In this document: positions 36,579 to 46,670 of the stretch, piece by piece
How positions within the stretch are numbered: position 1 is the stretch's first letter
How the letters are laid out: every line of letters starts with the position of its first letter
Assembly: GCF_018595715.1 (NCBI RefSeq)
Contig: NZ_JAHEOJ010000014.1
Coordinates: 124,001-188,000, forward strand
From: Glaciecola sp. XM2
GTDB taxonomy: Bacteria; Pseudomonadota; Gammaproteobacteria; Enterobacterales; Alteromonadaceae
Direction of reading: 5' to 3'
Length of the DNA: 64,000 nucleotides
Notes under the pieces: generated by a model
Seen by the model: the letters and a program-made list of their open reading frames with translations, nothing else
Database searches by the model: none
What the model was told of the DNA's origin: nothing
Translations under genes and position numbers: made by a program

Positions 36579-37646
36579 ATGCAGTCACTGAGGATTTACG
36601 CAGGCCCTAAAGCCATGCGATCCATACAAGAGCAAGGTGTTACACCACAAATGTTCAGCGCCATGTTAGGCGCATCAGGTGGACCTAAATGGTTTGTATT
36701 ATATGGTTTAGATAAAGTGATATTCAGTGAGTTCCTAGATAAATCTACTCAGCCTTTAGACGTGATTGGCTCATCGATTGGTGCATTTCGCAGCGCATGT
36801 TTCGCCCACCATGACACCACCGCAGCGATAGAGCGTTTGGCAGATAGGTACAGCAATACGGTATATTCTGAAAAACCCACTGTACAAGAAATCACCCAAA
36901 AGGGTATTGCTCTACTAGACAATATGATTGGTCAAGATGGCGTGCAAGAAGTCCTTAATCACAGCAAAAGACGCCTGCACATTGTGGTGGCTAAAAGTCA
37001 CGGCCTTGCGGCAAAAGAAATTCGCTGGCAGCAAGGCGCAGCGCTTGGTTTAGCCGCTACGCGTAACGCGATTGGTCGCGCAAAATTACAAAAAAGCTTT
37101 ACCCGAGTCATCTTTTCTAACACCGACGAGTTGCTGTCTTTTAACGAGCAAGTCCCTATCAAAACCAAGCACGTAAAGCTACGCCCCGATAACTTGCATA
37201 TGGCGTTAATGGCCAGTGGTTCGATTCCTATGGTGATTCAAGGTGTGCCAGATATTCCCGGCGCTGGGCAGGGTATGTATCGAGACGGCGGCATTGTGGA
37301 TTATCACTTTGATATGCAGATCAACACACCGGGCTTAGTGTTATATCCCCATTTTGCAAAGACCCCCATTCCTGGATGGTTCGATAAGGCGCTAAAGGCA
37401 CGTCAATGCCATCCATCAAGCTACGACAATGTCGTGATGGTGGTGCCAAGTGATGAGTTTGTAAATGCCTTACCCTATTCAAAAATTCCCGATAGAAAAG
37501 ACTTTGAAACGATGGGGGCACAGGAGAGAATCGCTTACTGGCATAAAGTGATGAGCGAGTCGCATAGGCTAGGGGATGAGTTTTTAGAGTGGACCAATAG
37601 CCCAAACCCATCAAAATTTGTACAGCCGATACAGTTGCGCCGCTAA
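36579..37646 (+). CDS. Patatin-like phospholipase
   Basis: The 355-residue patatin-family Ser/Asp dyad hydrolase has the oxyanion loop GASGGPKW (31-38), the nucleophile elbow GSSIG (64-68, Ser66) and the catalytic Asp236 in RDGGIVDYH. No signal peptide is present, so it acts in the cytosol or at the inner membrane, presumably as a lipid acyl hydrolase. SD AAAAGGA precedes the ATG. It is monocistronic and followed by tRNA-Val after about 100 bases. Confidence 0.9.
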   Translation: MQSLRIYAGPKAMRSIQEQGVTPQMFSAMLGASGGPKWFVLYGLDKVIFSEFLDKSTQPLDVIGSSIGAFRSACFAHHDTTAAIERLADRYSNTVYSEKPTVQEITQKGIALLDNMIGQDGVQEVLNHSKRRLHIVVAKSHGLAAKEIRWQQGAALGLAATRNAIGRAKLQKSFTRVIFSNTDELLSFNEQVPIKTKHVKLRPDNLHMALMASGSIPMVIQGVPDIPGAGQGMYRDGGIVDYHFDMQINTPGLVLYPHFAKTPIPGWFDKALKARQCHPSSYDNVVMVVPSDEFVNALPYSKIPDRKDFETMGAQERIAYWHKVMSESHRLGDEFLEWTNSPNPSKFVQPIQLRR

Positions 37647-37745
37647 ACCGTTAAAAACCACTTGCGTTAAGCGACTGCCATGGATATTATACGCGCCGCT
37701 GTCTAACAAGTCCTTTCGCAGGGTTTAAACGATATGCAGATTTTT

Positions 37746-37822
<77 letters not shown>

Positions 37823-37834
37823 CTCTTTGTTTGA

Positions 37835-38218
37835 CTAATCTTTTATGTCTTCTGCTGACGCATTTGGCGCTTGTTGCATACGTGCGCGCTCAATCAGCGC
37901 TTGGTTTTTTGTGCGTTCTAGGAGTTTAACACGGTGATGCATAGCTACTTTGGCAAGAATATGCGCGGTTACCGGCGCCGTAATGACCAAAAACAAGGTG
38001 ATCAGCAACTCATTAATGCTGATAGTGCCTTGAGAAGCAAATACATATAGCATAGAGCCAATCAATACACCGCCAAGACCTAGCGTTGTCGCTTTGGTAG
38101 GGGCATGTAAGCGCACATATAAATCTTGCAGACGCAATAGACCAATTGACCCTACCAGTACAAAGATACCGCCTAAAATCAGCAGGGCAGATATTACCAA
38201 TTCCATTATAAAGCTCAT
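37835..38218 (-). CDS. mnhG: Mrp Na+/H+ antiporter subunit G
   Basis: The 127-residue subunit has three TM segments (about 8-28, 42-62, 66-88). GSIGLLRLQDLYVRLHAPTKATTLGLGGVLIGS is the family signature. It is the last gene of the six-gene mrp operon, nine bases after mnhF; tRNA-Val on the other strand lies directly downstream. Confidence 0.94.
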   Translation of the reverse strand: MSFIMELVISALLILGGIFVLVGSIGLLRLQDLYVRLHAPTKATTLGLGGVLIGSMLYVFASQGTISINELLITLFLVITAPVTAHILAKVAMHHRVKLLERTKNQALIERARMQQAPNASAEDIKD

Positions 38219-38227
38219 ATCACGCTC

Positions 38228-38497
38228 CTATTCAATGATGTCGCCGCGAAGCAGGTATTTACCAAAGGCAACGCTGCTTACAAAACCAAGCATGGCAATC
38301 AGCAATGCTGCTTCAAAATACAAGGGGGTTTTATTGTATATTCCGTATATCAGAATCAGTGCAATGCTATTTATATACATGGTATCTAGCGCTAGTATGC
38401 GGTCGACAACGTGCGGACCAATAATTAAGCGCCACAGATTCAGTACCAGCGCAATACACAGCATTACCGCTACAATGATGACAGTCGTTTCTAACAT
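38228..38497 (-). CDS. mnhF: Mrp Na+/H+ antiporter subunit F
   Basis: The 89-residue protein with three TM helices has the MnhF/PhaF hallmark GPHVVDRILALDTMYINSIALILIYG, in which the Asp residues are conserved, and ends AMLGFVSSVAFGKYLLRGDIIE. It overlaps mnhE by seven bases. Required for assembly and activity of the Mrp complex in known systems. Confidence 0.94.
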   Translation of the reverse strand: MLETTVIIVAVMLCIALVLNLWRLIIGPHVVDRILALDTMYINSIALILIYGIYNKTPLYFEAALLIAMLGFVSSVAFGKYLLRGDIIE

Positions 38498-38994
38498 CCG
38501 AATATCTCCTTTACACGTGCTTCATAGCGCTGTTTAATCAAATCAATCACTTCCTGCTCGTCTTTGGGCATGTTTAAAACATGTATGTAAAGCCACTTTT
38601 GATCTGTCGATATATCTGCACTCACTGTGCCCGGTGTCATGGTCACCGTGCTTGCAAGTACGGTAATAGGCAATGTACCCGTGAGATCCAGTGGGACAGC
38701 AATAAAGCCAGGCTGAATTTTATGCATGGGGCCAACGACCAATAGCGCGACCTCTATATTCGCGACAATAATGTCTTTTAACACGACAAATACATAGCTG
38801 ACGGCCTTAAGCGGCTTTTTGATAGTCGCTTGCTTGACCCTTAAAGGCTCGCATAACAAAGGTATTAAAAAGCCCAATACGCAGCCTAAAATGATGTGGC
38901 CAAGGCTTAGGGTGTTGTTTAACATCAGCCACACGACTAACAGCAATGCACTATGGAAAGGCATTGGGAATAAACGAGACGATAGAGTACTCAT
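38491..38994 (-). CDS. mnhE: Mrp Na+/H+ antiporter subunit E
   Basis: The 167-residue protein has an N-terminal membrane region followed by the conserved VPLDLTGTLPITVLASTVTMTPGTVSADISTDQKWLYIHVLN and a short cytosolic end. It overlaps mnhD and mnhF, consistent with stoichiometric expression in the operon. Confidence 0.94.
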   Translation of the reverse strand: MSTLSSRLFPMPFHSALLLVVWLMLNNTLSLGHIILGCVLGFLIPLLCEPLRVKQATIKKPLKAVSYVFVVLKDIIVANIEVALLVVGPMHKIQPGFIAVPLDLTGTLPITVLASTVTMTPGTVSADISTDQKWLYIHVLNMPKDEQEVIDLIKQRYEARVKEIFGC

Positions 38995-40517
38995 TGTGTA
39001 CCTCCCTCTAGGTTCATCGCTTCAATAAGGTAAGGGATATCGTGCAGTTGCTGAGCGGCGCTATTGGTATACTCGACGATAGTGTTACCAAATAAAGCAA
39101 TTGCCGGCGAAGCAATTAATAACAACAGCGCGCCGCTGAGCTGCCATTTTGAAACATTGTTTTCATCTGATGCATCGTTTGTGCTGGCATAACGCCAAAA
39201 CAAGCTTGTTCCGGCGCGAGAAAGCGCAACGATAGTTACCAGACTCGAAACCAGAATCATTGACCAAACCCATATGACATGGTCAGAGCCAGTGGCTGAT
39301 TGTAGTATAACAAGTTTACCTAAAAAGCCAGAAAACGGGGGTAAACCGGCAACGGTCATTGCGGCAATTAAAAACATAATTCCCAACAAAGTGTGTTGTT
39401 TTATTTTGCGTGCTACCACAAAAAAGTCTAAGGCGCGGCCGCGTTGTTGACCAAGCATATCGGCGATTAAGAAGAGCGCAGCTGTAATCAGGGTACTGTG
39501 GACAAGATATAGCATGCCGGCGGCAGTCGCTTCTGGCGTTCTAAGTGCAAAAGCAATTAATAGGGTACCGACCGATACAATAACAAGGTTACCTGCCAGC
39601 ATCCGCAAATTCGTGCTTGCTAGCGCGCCGATAGTGCCAATAGCGATGCTCACAATCGCCAGTGGCCAAATCCAAGGCTCTATCATATTGGCTAAACCGC
39701 CAGCTTGCTCGCCATAGATGACCGTATAGACGCGGAAGATGCAGTACACACCCACTTTTGTCATGATTGCAAAAAGGGCGGCAACAGGCGCGGTTGCGGC
39801 TGCATAGGTTTTTGGTAGCCAGAAGTGCAGTGGCAACATCGCTGACTTTAAGCCAAATACGATAAGCAAGAGCGAACCACCTGCTTGGGCAATCAGTTGG
39901 TTACTTTCAGACAAATGCGGGATTCTAAGCGCCATGTCAGCAATATTGAGCGTACCGGTAATGCCATAAAGCGTGCCTAGCGCAAATAAAAATAAACTAG
40001 ACCCAATGAGATTTAATATCACATAGTGAACGCTTGCCGCTGTGCGCTGTTTGCCGCCTGCATGCACCAATAGGGCATACGAAGCAATCAACAGGACTTC
40101 AAAGAAAACGAACAGGTTGAATAGGTCATTAGTTAAAAAGGCACCGTAAATGCCCAATAATTGAAATTGAATTAATGGGTGGAAGTACTTGCCTTGCACG
40201 TCAGTGCCGGCGCAGGCATATAGTGTTACGCACAGCCCCAAAAAGCTGGTCAACAAAATCAGCATTGCCGCAATTTGGTCTGCATATAAAATGATGCCAA
40301 AGGGAGGCTGCCAATCACCCACAGCATACATGATGCCGCCATCAGAGAGCACAGTCATGACTAGGTATATTGCGCAAACAACTTGTGCAACACATAAGGC
40401 AATAGCGGCTGCACGTCTTGATTTAAATCGCCTAGGCCCTGCAAATGGAGGCAACAATAACAACAAGCCTCCAATCATAGGGATTAAGATAGGAAGAATA
40501 GGCAAATGAATCATCAT
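38991..40517 (-). CDS. mnhD: Mrp Na+/H+ antiporter subunit D (NuoN/L-like)
   Basis: The 508-residue polytopic protein has about 14 TM segments and the proton-antiporter (NADH-Q oxidoreductase-like) fold: the TM5 acidic region NLFVFFEVLLIASYALLVH, the TM7 Lys region GLKSAMLPLHFWLPKTYAAATAPVAALFAIMTKVGVY, and FSGFLGKLVILQ near the TM12 Lys. It conducts protons and, with MnhA, exchanges them for Na+. It overlaps mnhC and mnhE by four bases each. Confidence 0.95.
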   Translation of the reverse strand: MMIHLPILPILIPMIGGLLLLLPPFAGPRRFKSRRAAAIALCVAQVVCAIYLVMTVLSDGGIMYAVGDWQPPFGIILYADQIAAMLILLTSFLGLCVTLYACAGTDVQGKYFHPLIQFQLLGIYGAFLTNDLFNLFVFFEVLLIASYALLVHAGGKQRTAASVHYVILNLIGSSLFLFALGTLYGITGTLNIADMALRIPHLSESNQLIAQAGGSLLLIVFGLKSAMLPLHFWLPKTYAAATAPVAALFAIMTKVGVYCIFRVYTVIYGEQAGGLANMIEPWIWPLAIVSIAIGTIGALASTNLRMLAGNLVIVSVGTLLIAFALRTPEATAAGMLYLVHSTLITAALFLIADMLGQQRGRALDFFVVARKIKQHTLLGIMFLIAAMTVAGLPPFSGFLGKLVILQSATGSDHVIWVWSMILVSSLVTIVALSRAGTSLFWRYASTNDASDENNVSKWQLSGALLLLIASPAIALFGNTIVEYTNSAAQQLHDIPYLIEAMNLEGGTQ

Positions 40518-40879
40518 GCTTTCCCTCTATTAGGCTTAACCAGTTTATCGGAGTCGGGGGGATCGCGACCGTCTACAAAATCATTGCCCAAATCAGCGCG
40601 TGCTCGAATCGCTAATATGACCACAAATGCAATCATGGCGAAGCCAATAACAATAGCGGTGAGTGTGAGGGCTTGTGGAAGCGGATCAGCATATTCTTCG
40701 GCCATGCCAAGAATCGCGGCACCATCAAGACTTAATCGTCCACTTGAAAATAAAAACAGGTTAACGGCATAAGACAGCATGGTTAGCCCTACGACTACGG
40801 AGAATGTGCGTCCACGCAAACATAAAAATACGCCGCAGAACGTCATTACACCTACACAAATTACGTATAAAGTTTCCAT
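40514..40879 (-). CDS. mnhC: Mrp Na+/H+ antiporter subunit C (NuoK-like)
   Basis: The 121-residue protein has three TM helices, homologous to NuoK: MTFCGVFLCLRGRTFSVVVGLTMLSYAVNLFLFSSGRL and DPLPQALTLTAIVIGFAMIAFVVILAI. It overlaps mnhAB by one base and mnhD by four. Confidence 0.94.
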   Translation of the reverse strand: METLYVICVGVMTFCGVFLCLRGRTFSVVVGLTMLSYAVNLFLFSSGRLSLDGAAILGMAEEYADPLPQALTLTAIVIGFAMIAFVVILAIRARADLGNDFVDGRDPPDSDKLVKPNRGKA

Positions 40880-43671
40880 TATTCCTCCGCAATAGGGCGA
40901 TGAACAGAGGTAAGCTTACCTAGGTTCGCTAATATCAGTAGGGTTGCGCCTACCACTGTCAAGTACACGCCTAAATCGAAGACCAGCGCACTGGCTAGCT
41001 CAATTTCACCAATAAATGGGATATCAAAATAGTCAAACCAGGTTGTCATGAACGGTCTGCCGAAGAACCAACTGCCAATGCCTGTTAGTGTGGCGATGAG
41101 CACGCCTAGCGCAATCAAGGTCTGATAATCGACTTTAATACGGGGTTTCACCCAGTCTACGCCATGGGCGATGTATTGTTGAATCAAAGCAACAGAGGTA
41201 ATCAAACCTGCAATAAACCCGCCCCCTGGCATGTTGTGCCCGCGCAGGAATATATAAAAAGACACTAGCAGTGCGAGCGGAAGCAAGCTTTGTGAAATCA
41301 TCGCTAGAATGGGCGGGTGTCTATCTTGTGACCAAGCTAGACCATTTTCATTTGCTGATGGGATAGCCAAGCGCACTCGGGCCAACAGTTTGAAGATACC
41401 AAGTGCCGCGACTCCGAGCACTAGAATCTCGCCTAAGGTGTCTAAGCCCCTAAAATCGACCAAGATAACATTCACCGCATTGGTTCCACCGCCACCGGTT
41501 TTACTGTTGGCTAGGAAGAACTCAGCGATACTGTCTACAGGCTGGGTAATAAACGCATAGTTTATAGTCGCGACGATGCCACCGATTGCAGCGGCAATGC
41601 CCACATCTCTCACCACGCGAGAGGGCGAGGATTCAGCCGGTGTCTTTTGTGGTAAGAAAAACAGTGCAAGCATCAACAAAATAACCGTAACCACTTCAAC
41701 TGCTAATTGGGTTAAGGCAAGATCAGGCGCAGAAAAACGCGCGAAGGCGACGGATACGATAAGACCCACTACCGACAAGGTAATCAACGCCACCATCCGT
41801 TTACGATGATAAATCACCGTTGCAATGGCACTGAGACATAAAATAATGGCTGCGGTAATCTCTATGCCGCTAACAGCCTGGTCTGGGCGGAATGTTGTTT
41901 CAGTCGCCAAGTTAATTAAAGGTACCGCTGTAATGATAATAGTAAATATCAACAGTGCGCTCACATAGCGCTGCAACGAGCCATTGCTTAAGCCGTCATG
42001 GGCTTTGGTCGCCCAACCAACAACGGTTTGCACCACGCCTTCAAAAATTAACTTTTCGTCGGCCTCTCTGAATTGCGCTTGGAAGCGATATAAGTGGTTG
42101 CGATACGCATAAACGATCAAGCCACCGCTAATTGCTATGGCACTCATCAGCAGCGGTAGGTTAAAACCATGCCAAATAGCTAGACTGTAGTATGGTAATT
42201 CCTCGGTACCCAAGACAGAGCTGGCCGCTGCGGCGAGTAAATCACCGACCATAATGTTGGGAAAAATGCCGACTAACAAACACAGCGCAACCAATATCTC
42301 GATGGGTACTTTCATGTACCGTGGCGGCTCATGTGGCGTTTTAGGCAGGTCAATTGGGTCGCCATTGAAGAAGACGTCGTGAATAAAGCGCATAGAATAA
42401 GCTACAGCAAAAATACCGGCCAAGGTAGCGAGGACTGGAATGATCCAAGACACATAGCCGAGCGCTGATGAGTGAATCGTTTCAGCTAAGAACATCTCTT
42501 TTGATAAGAAGCCATTAAACAGCGGGACACCGGCCATAGATGCTGCAGCCACCATAGCAAGCGTGGCGGTATATGGCATAAAGCGCCATAAGCCATTGAG
42601 CTTTCGCATGTCACGGGTGCCTGACTCATGGTCAATAATGCCGGCAGCCATAAACAGCGACGCTTTGAACACTGCGTGATTCATAATATGGAACAACGCA
42701 GCAACGGCGGCAAGTTTAGTGTCGAGACCCAGTAGCAGCGTAATTAGACCCAGATGACTCACGGTTGAATAGGCAAGTAAGCCTTTAAGGTCATGTTTGA
42801 ATAATGCTACATATGCGCCCAATAAAAGTGTGATTAAGCCTGTCATACTGACAATCAAGAACCACATCTCGGTGCCGGACAACACAGGATACATACGTGC
42901 AAGTAAGAAAATACCCGCTTTTACCATGGTTGCAGAATGCAGATATGCACTGACAGGTGTCGGCGCTGCCATTGCATGGGGTAACCAAAAATGGAATGGG
43001 AACTGCGCTGACTTTGTAAAAGCGCCAAGTAAGACTAAAATAAGCGCTACCGGATAAAGTGCATGCTGAGTAATTAAATCACCGCTTGCTAGAATTACGC
43101 TTAATTCGTAGCTGCCAACAATATCAGCAATCAGTAAGAGACCGGCGAGCAAGGCTAGTCCACCGGCGCCGGTGACTGTAAGCGCCATGCGTGCGCCTTT
43201 GCGCGATTCTGACTTAGATGACCAAAAACTAATCAGCAAGAAGGAGCTAATGCTTGTTACTTCCCACGCCATCCACATTTGTAAGACATTGTTTGATAAC
43301 ACAATTGACAGCATTGCTGTCATAAATAAGATGAGGTAAGCAAAAAATCGACCGCTGGCTTCCTTTGCAGATAAATAATATCGTGCATACAGAATAATCA
43401 ATAAGCCTATGCCCAAAATCAGTAACGCAAACATCAGCGCCAGCCCATCTAGGTGCATTGACAAGGTTAAGCCCATAGAAGGTATCCATTCTAGATACTC
43501 AACAATTACCTCTCCGGCGAGCACCGCGGGTACTAGCGATATAATGTAAGCGAGGGCAATTGCGGGGGCCAGCATGGTGAACAGAGTATTCACGGTACGT
43601 CCGAATCTTTCGGTGACTACCGGTACTAACACACCAATCAACAAGATTGCTGTTATCCAAAATAAGCTCAT
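40879..43671 (-). CDS. mnhA: Mrp antiporter subunit A fused to subunit B (MrpA')
   Basis: In this 930-residue protein residues about 1-500 form the NuoL-like proton channel ([73 protein letters not shown]). The MrpA-specific C-terminal part follows ([16 protein letters not shown]). The last 130 residues are an MnhB domain ([30 protein letters not shown]). The A-B fusion and six-gene order A'CDEFG define a group-2 Mrp system. It exports Na+ in exchange for H+, giving alkali and salt tolerance. A minus-strand TATAAT at 43724-43719 is a candidate -10. Confidence 0.95.
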   Translation of the reverse strand: MSLFWITAILLIGVLVPVVTERFGRTVNTLFTMLAPAIALAYIISLVPAVLAGEVIVEYLEWIPSMGLTLSMHLDGLALMFALLILGIGLLIILYARYYLSAKEASGRFFAYLILFMTAMLSIVLSNNVLQMWMAWEVTSISSFLLISFWSSKSESRKGARMALTVTGAGGLALLAGLLLIADIVGSYELSVILASGDLITQHALYPVALILVLLGAFTKSAQFPFHFWLPHAMAAPTPVSAYLHSATMVKAGIFLLARMYPVLSGTEMWFLIVSMTGLITLLLGAYVALFKHDLKGLLAYSTVSHLGLITLLLGLDTKLAAVAALFHIMNHAVFKASLFMAAGIIDHESGTRDMRKLNGLWRFMPYTATLAMVAAASMAGVPLFNGFLSKEMFLAETIHSSALGYVSWIIPVLATLAGIFAVAYSMRFIHDVFFNGDPIDLPKTPHEPPRYMKVPIEILVALCLLVGIFPNIMVGDLLAAAASSVLGTEELPYYSLAIWHGFNLPLLMSAIAISGGLIVYAYRNHLYRFQAQFREADEKLIFEGVVQTVVGWATKAHDGLSNGSLQRYVSALLIFTIIITAVPLINLATETTFRPDQAVSGIEITAAIILCLSAIATVIYHRKRMVALITLSVVGLIVSVAFARFSAPDLALTQLAVEVVTVILLMLALFFLPQKTPAESSPSRVVRDVGIAAAIGGIVATINYAFITQPVDSIAEFFLANSKTGGGGTNAVNVILVDFRGLDTLGEILVLGVAALGIFKLLARVRLAIPSANENGLAWSQDRHPPILAMISQSLLPLALLVSFYIFLRGHNMPGGGFIAGLITSVALIQQYIAHGVDWVKPRIKVDYQTLIALGVLIATLTGIGSWFFGRPFMTTWFDYFDIPFIGEIELASALVFDLGVYLTVVGATLLILANLGKLTSVHRPIAEE

Positions 43672-44037
43672 ACTTTTACTGTGCTCCGATTTTTATTTTA
43701 CGCATATTCAGCACTTAAATTATATACTTAATTTACGAAGAATTGGCGCATAAGATCTAGTATTTATTACACTTTTTATCATTTTGAGTGACAAAAAAAG
43801 ACATCATTTTTACAAGCCTGTATGTCTTTATCGCCCGATTTAAAAAACAATCCAGTAAACATTCGCTTACACAATTGGCGCAAAGTATAGTGCACAAATT
43901 GCGTTTTGACGCGGTTGTTTTCTTTAGGATGATTATCAATATTTTTCGATGAGTAATAACTTTGAAAAAACCAAATCCTGCGAAGCTGGGTATTTAACTC
44001 ACAATTTCGTCCTTTTATTGATAGAGCCTCTCAAATA
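43672..44037. other. Divergent intergenic region between mrp operon and fpr
   Basis: This AT-rich region holds no gene. It has a minus-strand TATAAT (43724-43719), 48 bases ahead of mnhA. On the plus side TTGACG (about 43904-43909), a 17-base spacer and a poor -10 may drive fpr. The longest frame here (43757-43939, minus) is not convincing. Confidence 0.5.
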
Positions 44038-44847
44038 ATGCGTAACACCATCACCGAAACAGTCACAAAAGTGCATCACTGGAATGACACCTTATTCAGC
44101 TTTAAAACGACCAGAGCAAGCAGCTTTACCTTCGAAAATGGTCAGTTTGTGATGATTGGCCTAGAGGTAGATGGTCGACCCCTTTTAAGAGCTTACAGCA
44201 TTGCAAGTGCAAACTATGAAGAAGAGCTAGAGTTTTTCAGCATCAAAGTGCCAGACGGGGCGCTCACGTCGCGTTTACAAAAGATTCAGCCAGGTGATGC
44301 ACTCACCTTGACAGTTAAAGCAACAGGTACCCTCGTGCCTGGCTATTTAAAGCCCGGCAAACATCTCTATTTGCTTGCCTCAGGCACCGGCCTAGCGCCA
44401 TTTATGAGCATTATTAAAGACCCTTTTATTTATGACGCCTACGAAAAGGTAGTGTTGGTTCATAGTGTGAGATATGTGTCAGAGCTTGCCTACAAAGACG
44501 AAATAGAAAAGATCCTGCCCAATAATGAGTACTTTGGCGACCAAGTGCGCGATAAACTTGTTTACTACCCAACGGTCACCAGAGAAGCGTTTGAGTATCA
44601 AAGTGCTAGCGAAGCGGCGAATGATAAGAGCCATCATACACGTATAACCGAGTTGCTAGCGCAAGGGCAATTGAGTCAAGACGTTGGTTTACCCGACATA
44701 AACATCGAAGATGACCGCTTTATGATTTGTGGCAATAACGACATGCTCCAAGATTTGATGGACATACTCAACGAAAGAGGCTTTTCTAAAGCTAATTCTC
44801 GAAGCTTAGGAGAGTATGTGATTGAGCAAGCGTTTATCGAAAAGTAA
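44038..44847 (+). CDS. fpr: Ferredoxin/flavodoxin-NADP+ reductase (Fpr type)
   Basis: The 269-residue FAD- and NADPH-binding reductase has FAD-binding RAYSIASANYEEELEFFSIKVPDGALTSRL, nucleotide-binding YLLASGTGLAPFMSII, and MICGNNDMLQDLMDIL. The C-terminal YVIEQAFIEK is typical of the bacterial subclass found in Azotobacter and Pseudomonas. It moves electrons between NADPH and ferredoxin or flavodoxin in the cytosol, often linked to oxidative stress. It stands alone and no strong SD is seen before the ATG. Confidence 0.92.
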   Translation: MRNTITETVTKVHHWNDTLFSFKTTRASSFTFENGQFVMIGLEVDGRPLLRAYSIASANYEEELEFFSIKVPDGALTSRLQKIQPGDALTLTVKATGTLVPGYLKPGKHLYLLASGTGLAPFMSIIKDPFIYDAYEKVVLVHSVRYVSELAYKDEIEKILPNNEYFGDQVRDKLVYYPTVTREAFEYQSASEAANDKSHHTRITELLAQGQLSQDVGLPDINIEDDRFMICGNNDMLQDLMDILNERGFSKANSRSLGEYVIEQAFIEK

Positions 44848-45017
44848 AACTCGGTCGTTTTTCTAGTGATTGCCCATGGCCTGAAAGCTTACCCCATATG
44901 CATTTATCTGCCATACTTAGTAGCATTGACCCACAAGGTGGTGTTTAAGTGGTGCTAGACAGTCTGCGTCATGTCAAATTGGTTACCACAAAGGGCTAAC
45001 GTTTATAAAGAGGAAGC

Positions 45018-45740
45018 ATGAGCAAACATATTATTATTACTGGAGGCAGCTCGGGTATTGGCCTTGCTATTGTTAAGCGTTTGCTTAATCAGGGGCACGT
45101 AGTTTTTAATTTAGATGTTCAGCAAAGCGCGTTTGGTCAATATATTCCCTGCGATATGACCGACCATGATGCTGTGATTAGCAAAATCAACAGTATTGGC
45201 AACGAGCATGGCATAGACGCACTGATATGTAACGCTGGCAAACATTTATCAGCCAATATTGAGCAAACGGATGAAGCCGCTTTTTTAGGCTTGTTTAACC
45301 TTAACGTAAAGGGCGCCTTTTCAGCCACACAAGCTTGCTTACCTTTTTTAAAAACGGCAGGGGGAAGTATTGTTTATGTGGCTTCTGACCAAGCCATCAT
45401 TGGTAAACGAAACTCCTTTGCGTACAACCTTAGCAAGCATGCTTTAGCCTCCATGGCAAAAACCACCGCGCTCGATTATGCAAGCTACAATATTCGCGCT
45501 AATGCGCTATGTCCGGGTACGATCGATACGCCGCTCTATCACAATGCCATTGAACGTTACTGTCGTGAATCAGGAGAAGAGGCAAGTGTGGTGCATGAGC
45601 AAGAGGCTGCGTCTCAACCTTTAGGGCGAATTGGACAGCCGGACGAGGTGGCGTCTTTTGTGCAATACCTAATAAGTGATGAAGCAAGTTTTATCACCGG
45701 TTCTTTGCAGCTAATTGACGGTGGTTATTGCGCACAATGA
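45018..45740 (+). CDS. SDR-family dehydrogenase
   Basis: The 240-residue classical short-chain dehydrogenase has TGGSSGIGLAI (8-18) as cofactor loop and an Asp after beta-2 (FNLDVQQ), suggesting NAD+. CNAG lies in ALICNAGKH, the catalytic Ser in YVASDQAI, and YNLSK provides the Tyr-x-x-x-Lys pair. SD AGAGGAAG precedes the ATG. Its stop overlaps the amidohydrolase start (ATGA), so the two act together, as in lactone-forming sugar dehydrogenase/lactonase pairs. Substrate unknown. Confidence 0.9.
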   Translation: MSKHIIITGGSSGIGLAIVKRLLNQGHVVFNLDVQQSAFGQYIPCDMTDHDAVISKINSIGNEHGIDALICNAGKHLSANIEQTDEAAFLGLFNLNVKGAFSATQACLPFLKTAGGSIVYVASDQAIIGKRNSFAYNLSKHALASMAKTTALDYASYNIRANALCPGTIDTPLYHNAIERYCRESGEEASVVHEQEAASQPLGRIGQPDEVASFVQYLISDEASFITGSLQLIDGGYCAQ

Positions 45741-46630
45741 AAATAGCCAATGGGCGCATTTCTATCGTTGACCCCCACGTGCATTTTATTGACCTGAATG
45801 CCGGCGATTATCAGTGGGTTCGTAACGAGCCCGAACATATGCGCGCTCTATTCAGTAACAATGCCTCCCTTGCGCACTTGCAACTAATACCGCCGCTTTA
45901 CTTAGAGGCTGTTGTGCATATTGAGGCTGGGTTTGACAATCTTCATCCAGCGAATGAGCTTGCCTACATTGAGCAGTGCTATGGCGATGAGGTGCTTAAT
46001 ATTGCCGGCATAAACCTTTTGCTTAATGGGCAAGCATTTGCAGATCATTTAGCGAAGATAATGGCTTACAAAACGGCTGTAGGGCTTAGACATATTATCA
46101 ATGAAGATATATTGTCGCTTTTAGGCAATGCTACGGTTAAACAGAATTTTATACAGTTGGACCATTACCAAAAGGTCTTCGAGCTACAAGTCAAATTCTC
46201 TTTTCACAATCAACGGTGCTTGCAAGATGAGTTAGATGCCATCGTCGCGCTCGTCAAGGCATCGACTTCCACCACCTTTGTGTTAAACCATGCCGGATTT
46301 ATGCCCTTTAAGGCGGCCGAAGAGACGCAGCAGTGGAAAATGGCGATGCAAACGCTCGGCAAGCTACCAAACATCTATGTTAAATGCTCAGGTTGGGAAA
46401 TGCTCTCAACAAATTATACGCGTGAACACATCACTACATGCCTTCGCTTTTTACTTGAATGCTTTAACACTCGCGTCATGCTTGCCAGCAACTTTCCTTT
46501 GCAACGGTTAGCGATGTCATATAACGATTATTGGCAGATGCTTTATGATATTTCAACGGCGTCAGACTTTGATTTTACAAAGCTGGCAAGTGATACCGCA
46601 AAGCACGTGTATGGTTTGAATGAGCGTTAG
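45737..46630 (+). CDS. Amidohydrolase-2 family TIM-barrel hydrolase
   Basis: The product is 297 residues from ATG 45737, which overlaps the SDR stop. The metal motif DPHVHF is at the N-terminus (residues about 13-18); GLRHII and FVLNHAGFMPF (barrel His) and NIYVKCSGWEML follow, as in L-fuconolactonase/2-pyrone-4,6-dicarboxylate lactonase-like proteins. Cytosolic. Coupling to an SDR points to hydrolysis of a lactone made by that enzyme; this is inference. A PhyH gene follows after 40 bases. Confidence 0.86.
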   Translation: MKIANGRISIVDPHVHFIDLNAGDYQWVRNEPEHMRALFSNNASLAHLQLIPPLYLEAVVHIEAGFDNLHPANELAYIEQCYGDEVLNIAGINLLLNGQAFADHLAKIMAYKTAVGLRHIINEDILSLLGNATVKQNFIQLDHYQKVFELQVKFSFHNQRCLQDELDAIVALVKASTSTTFVLNHAGFMPFKAAEETQQWKMAMQTLGKLPNIYVKCSGWEMLSTNYTREHITTCLRFLLECFNTRVMLASNFPLQRLAMSYNDYWQMLYDISTASDFDFTKLASDTAKHVYGLNER

Positions 46631-46670
46631 ACGTGTATAGTGATAAAACGCCATTGTGGACACCTTTAGC

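Noticed and set aside
43915-43945. Possible Fur box before fpr (ATGATTATCAATATT)
   Set aside because: Only partial similarity to the 19-base Fur consensus; not enough to call.
44975-44990. TTGGTTACCAC as a GntR/FadR-type operator before the SDR gene
   Set aside because: Half-sites are separated by one base rather than the three expected; probably chance.
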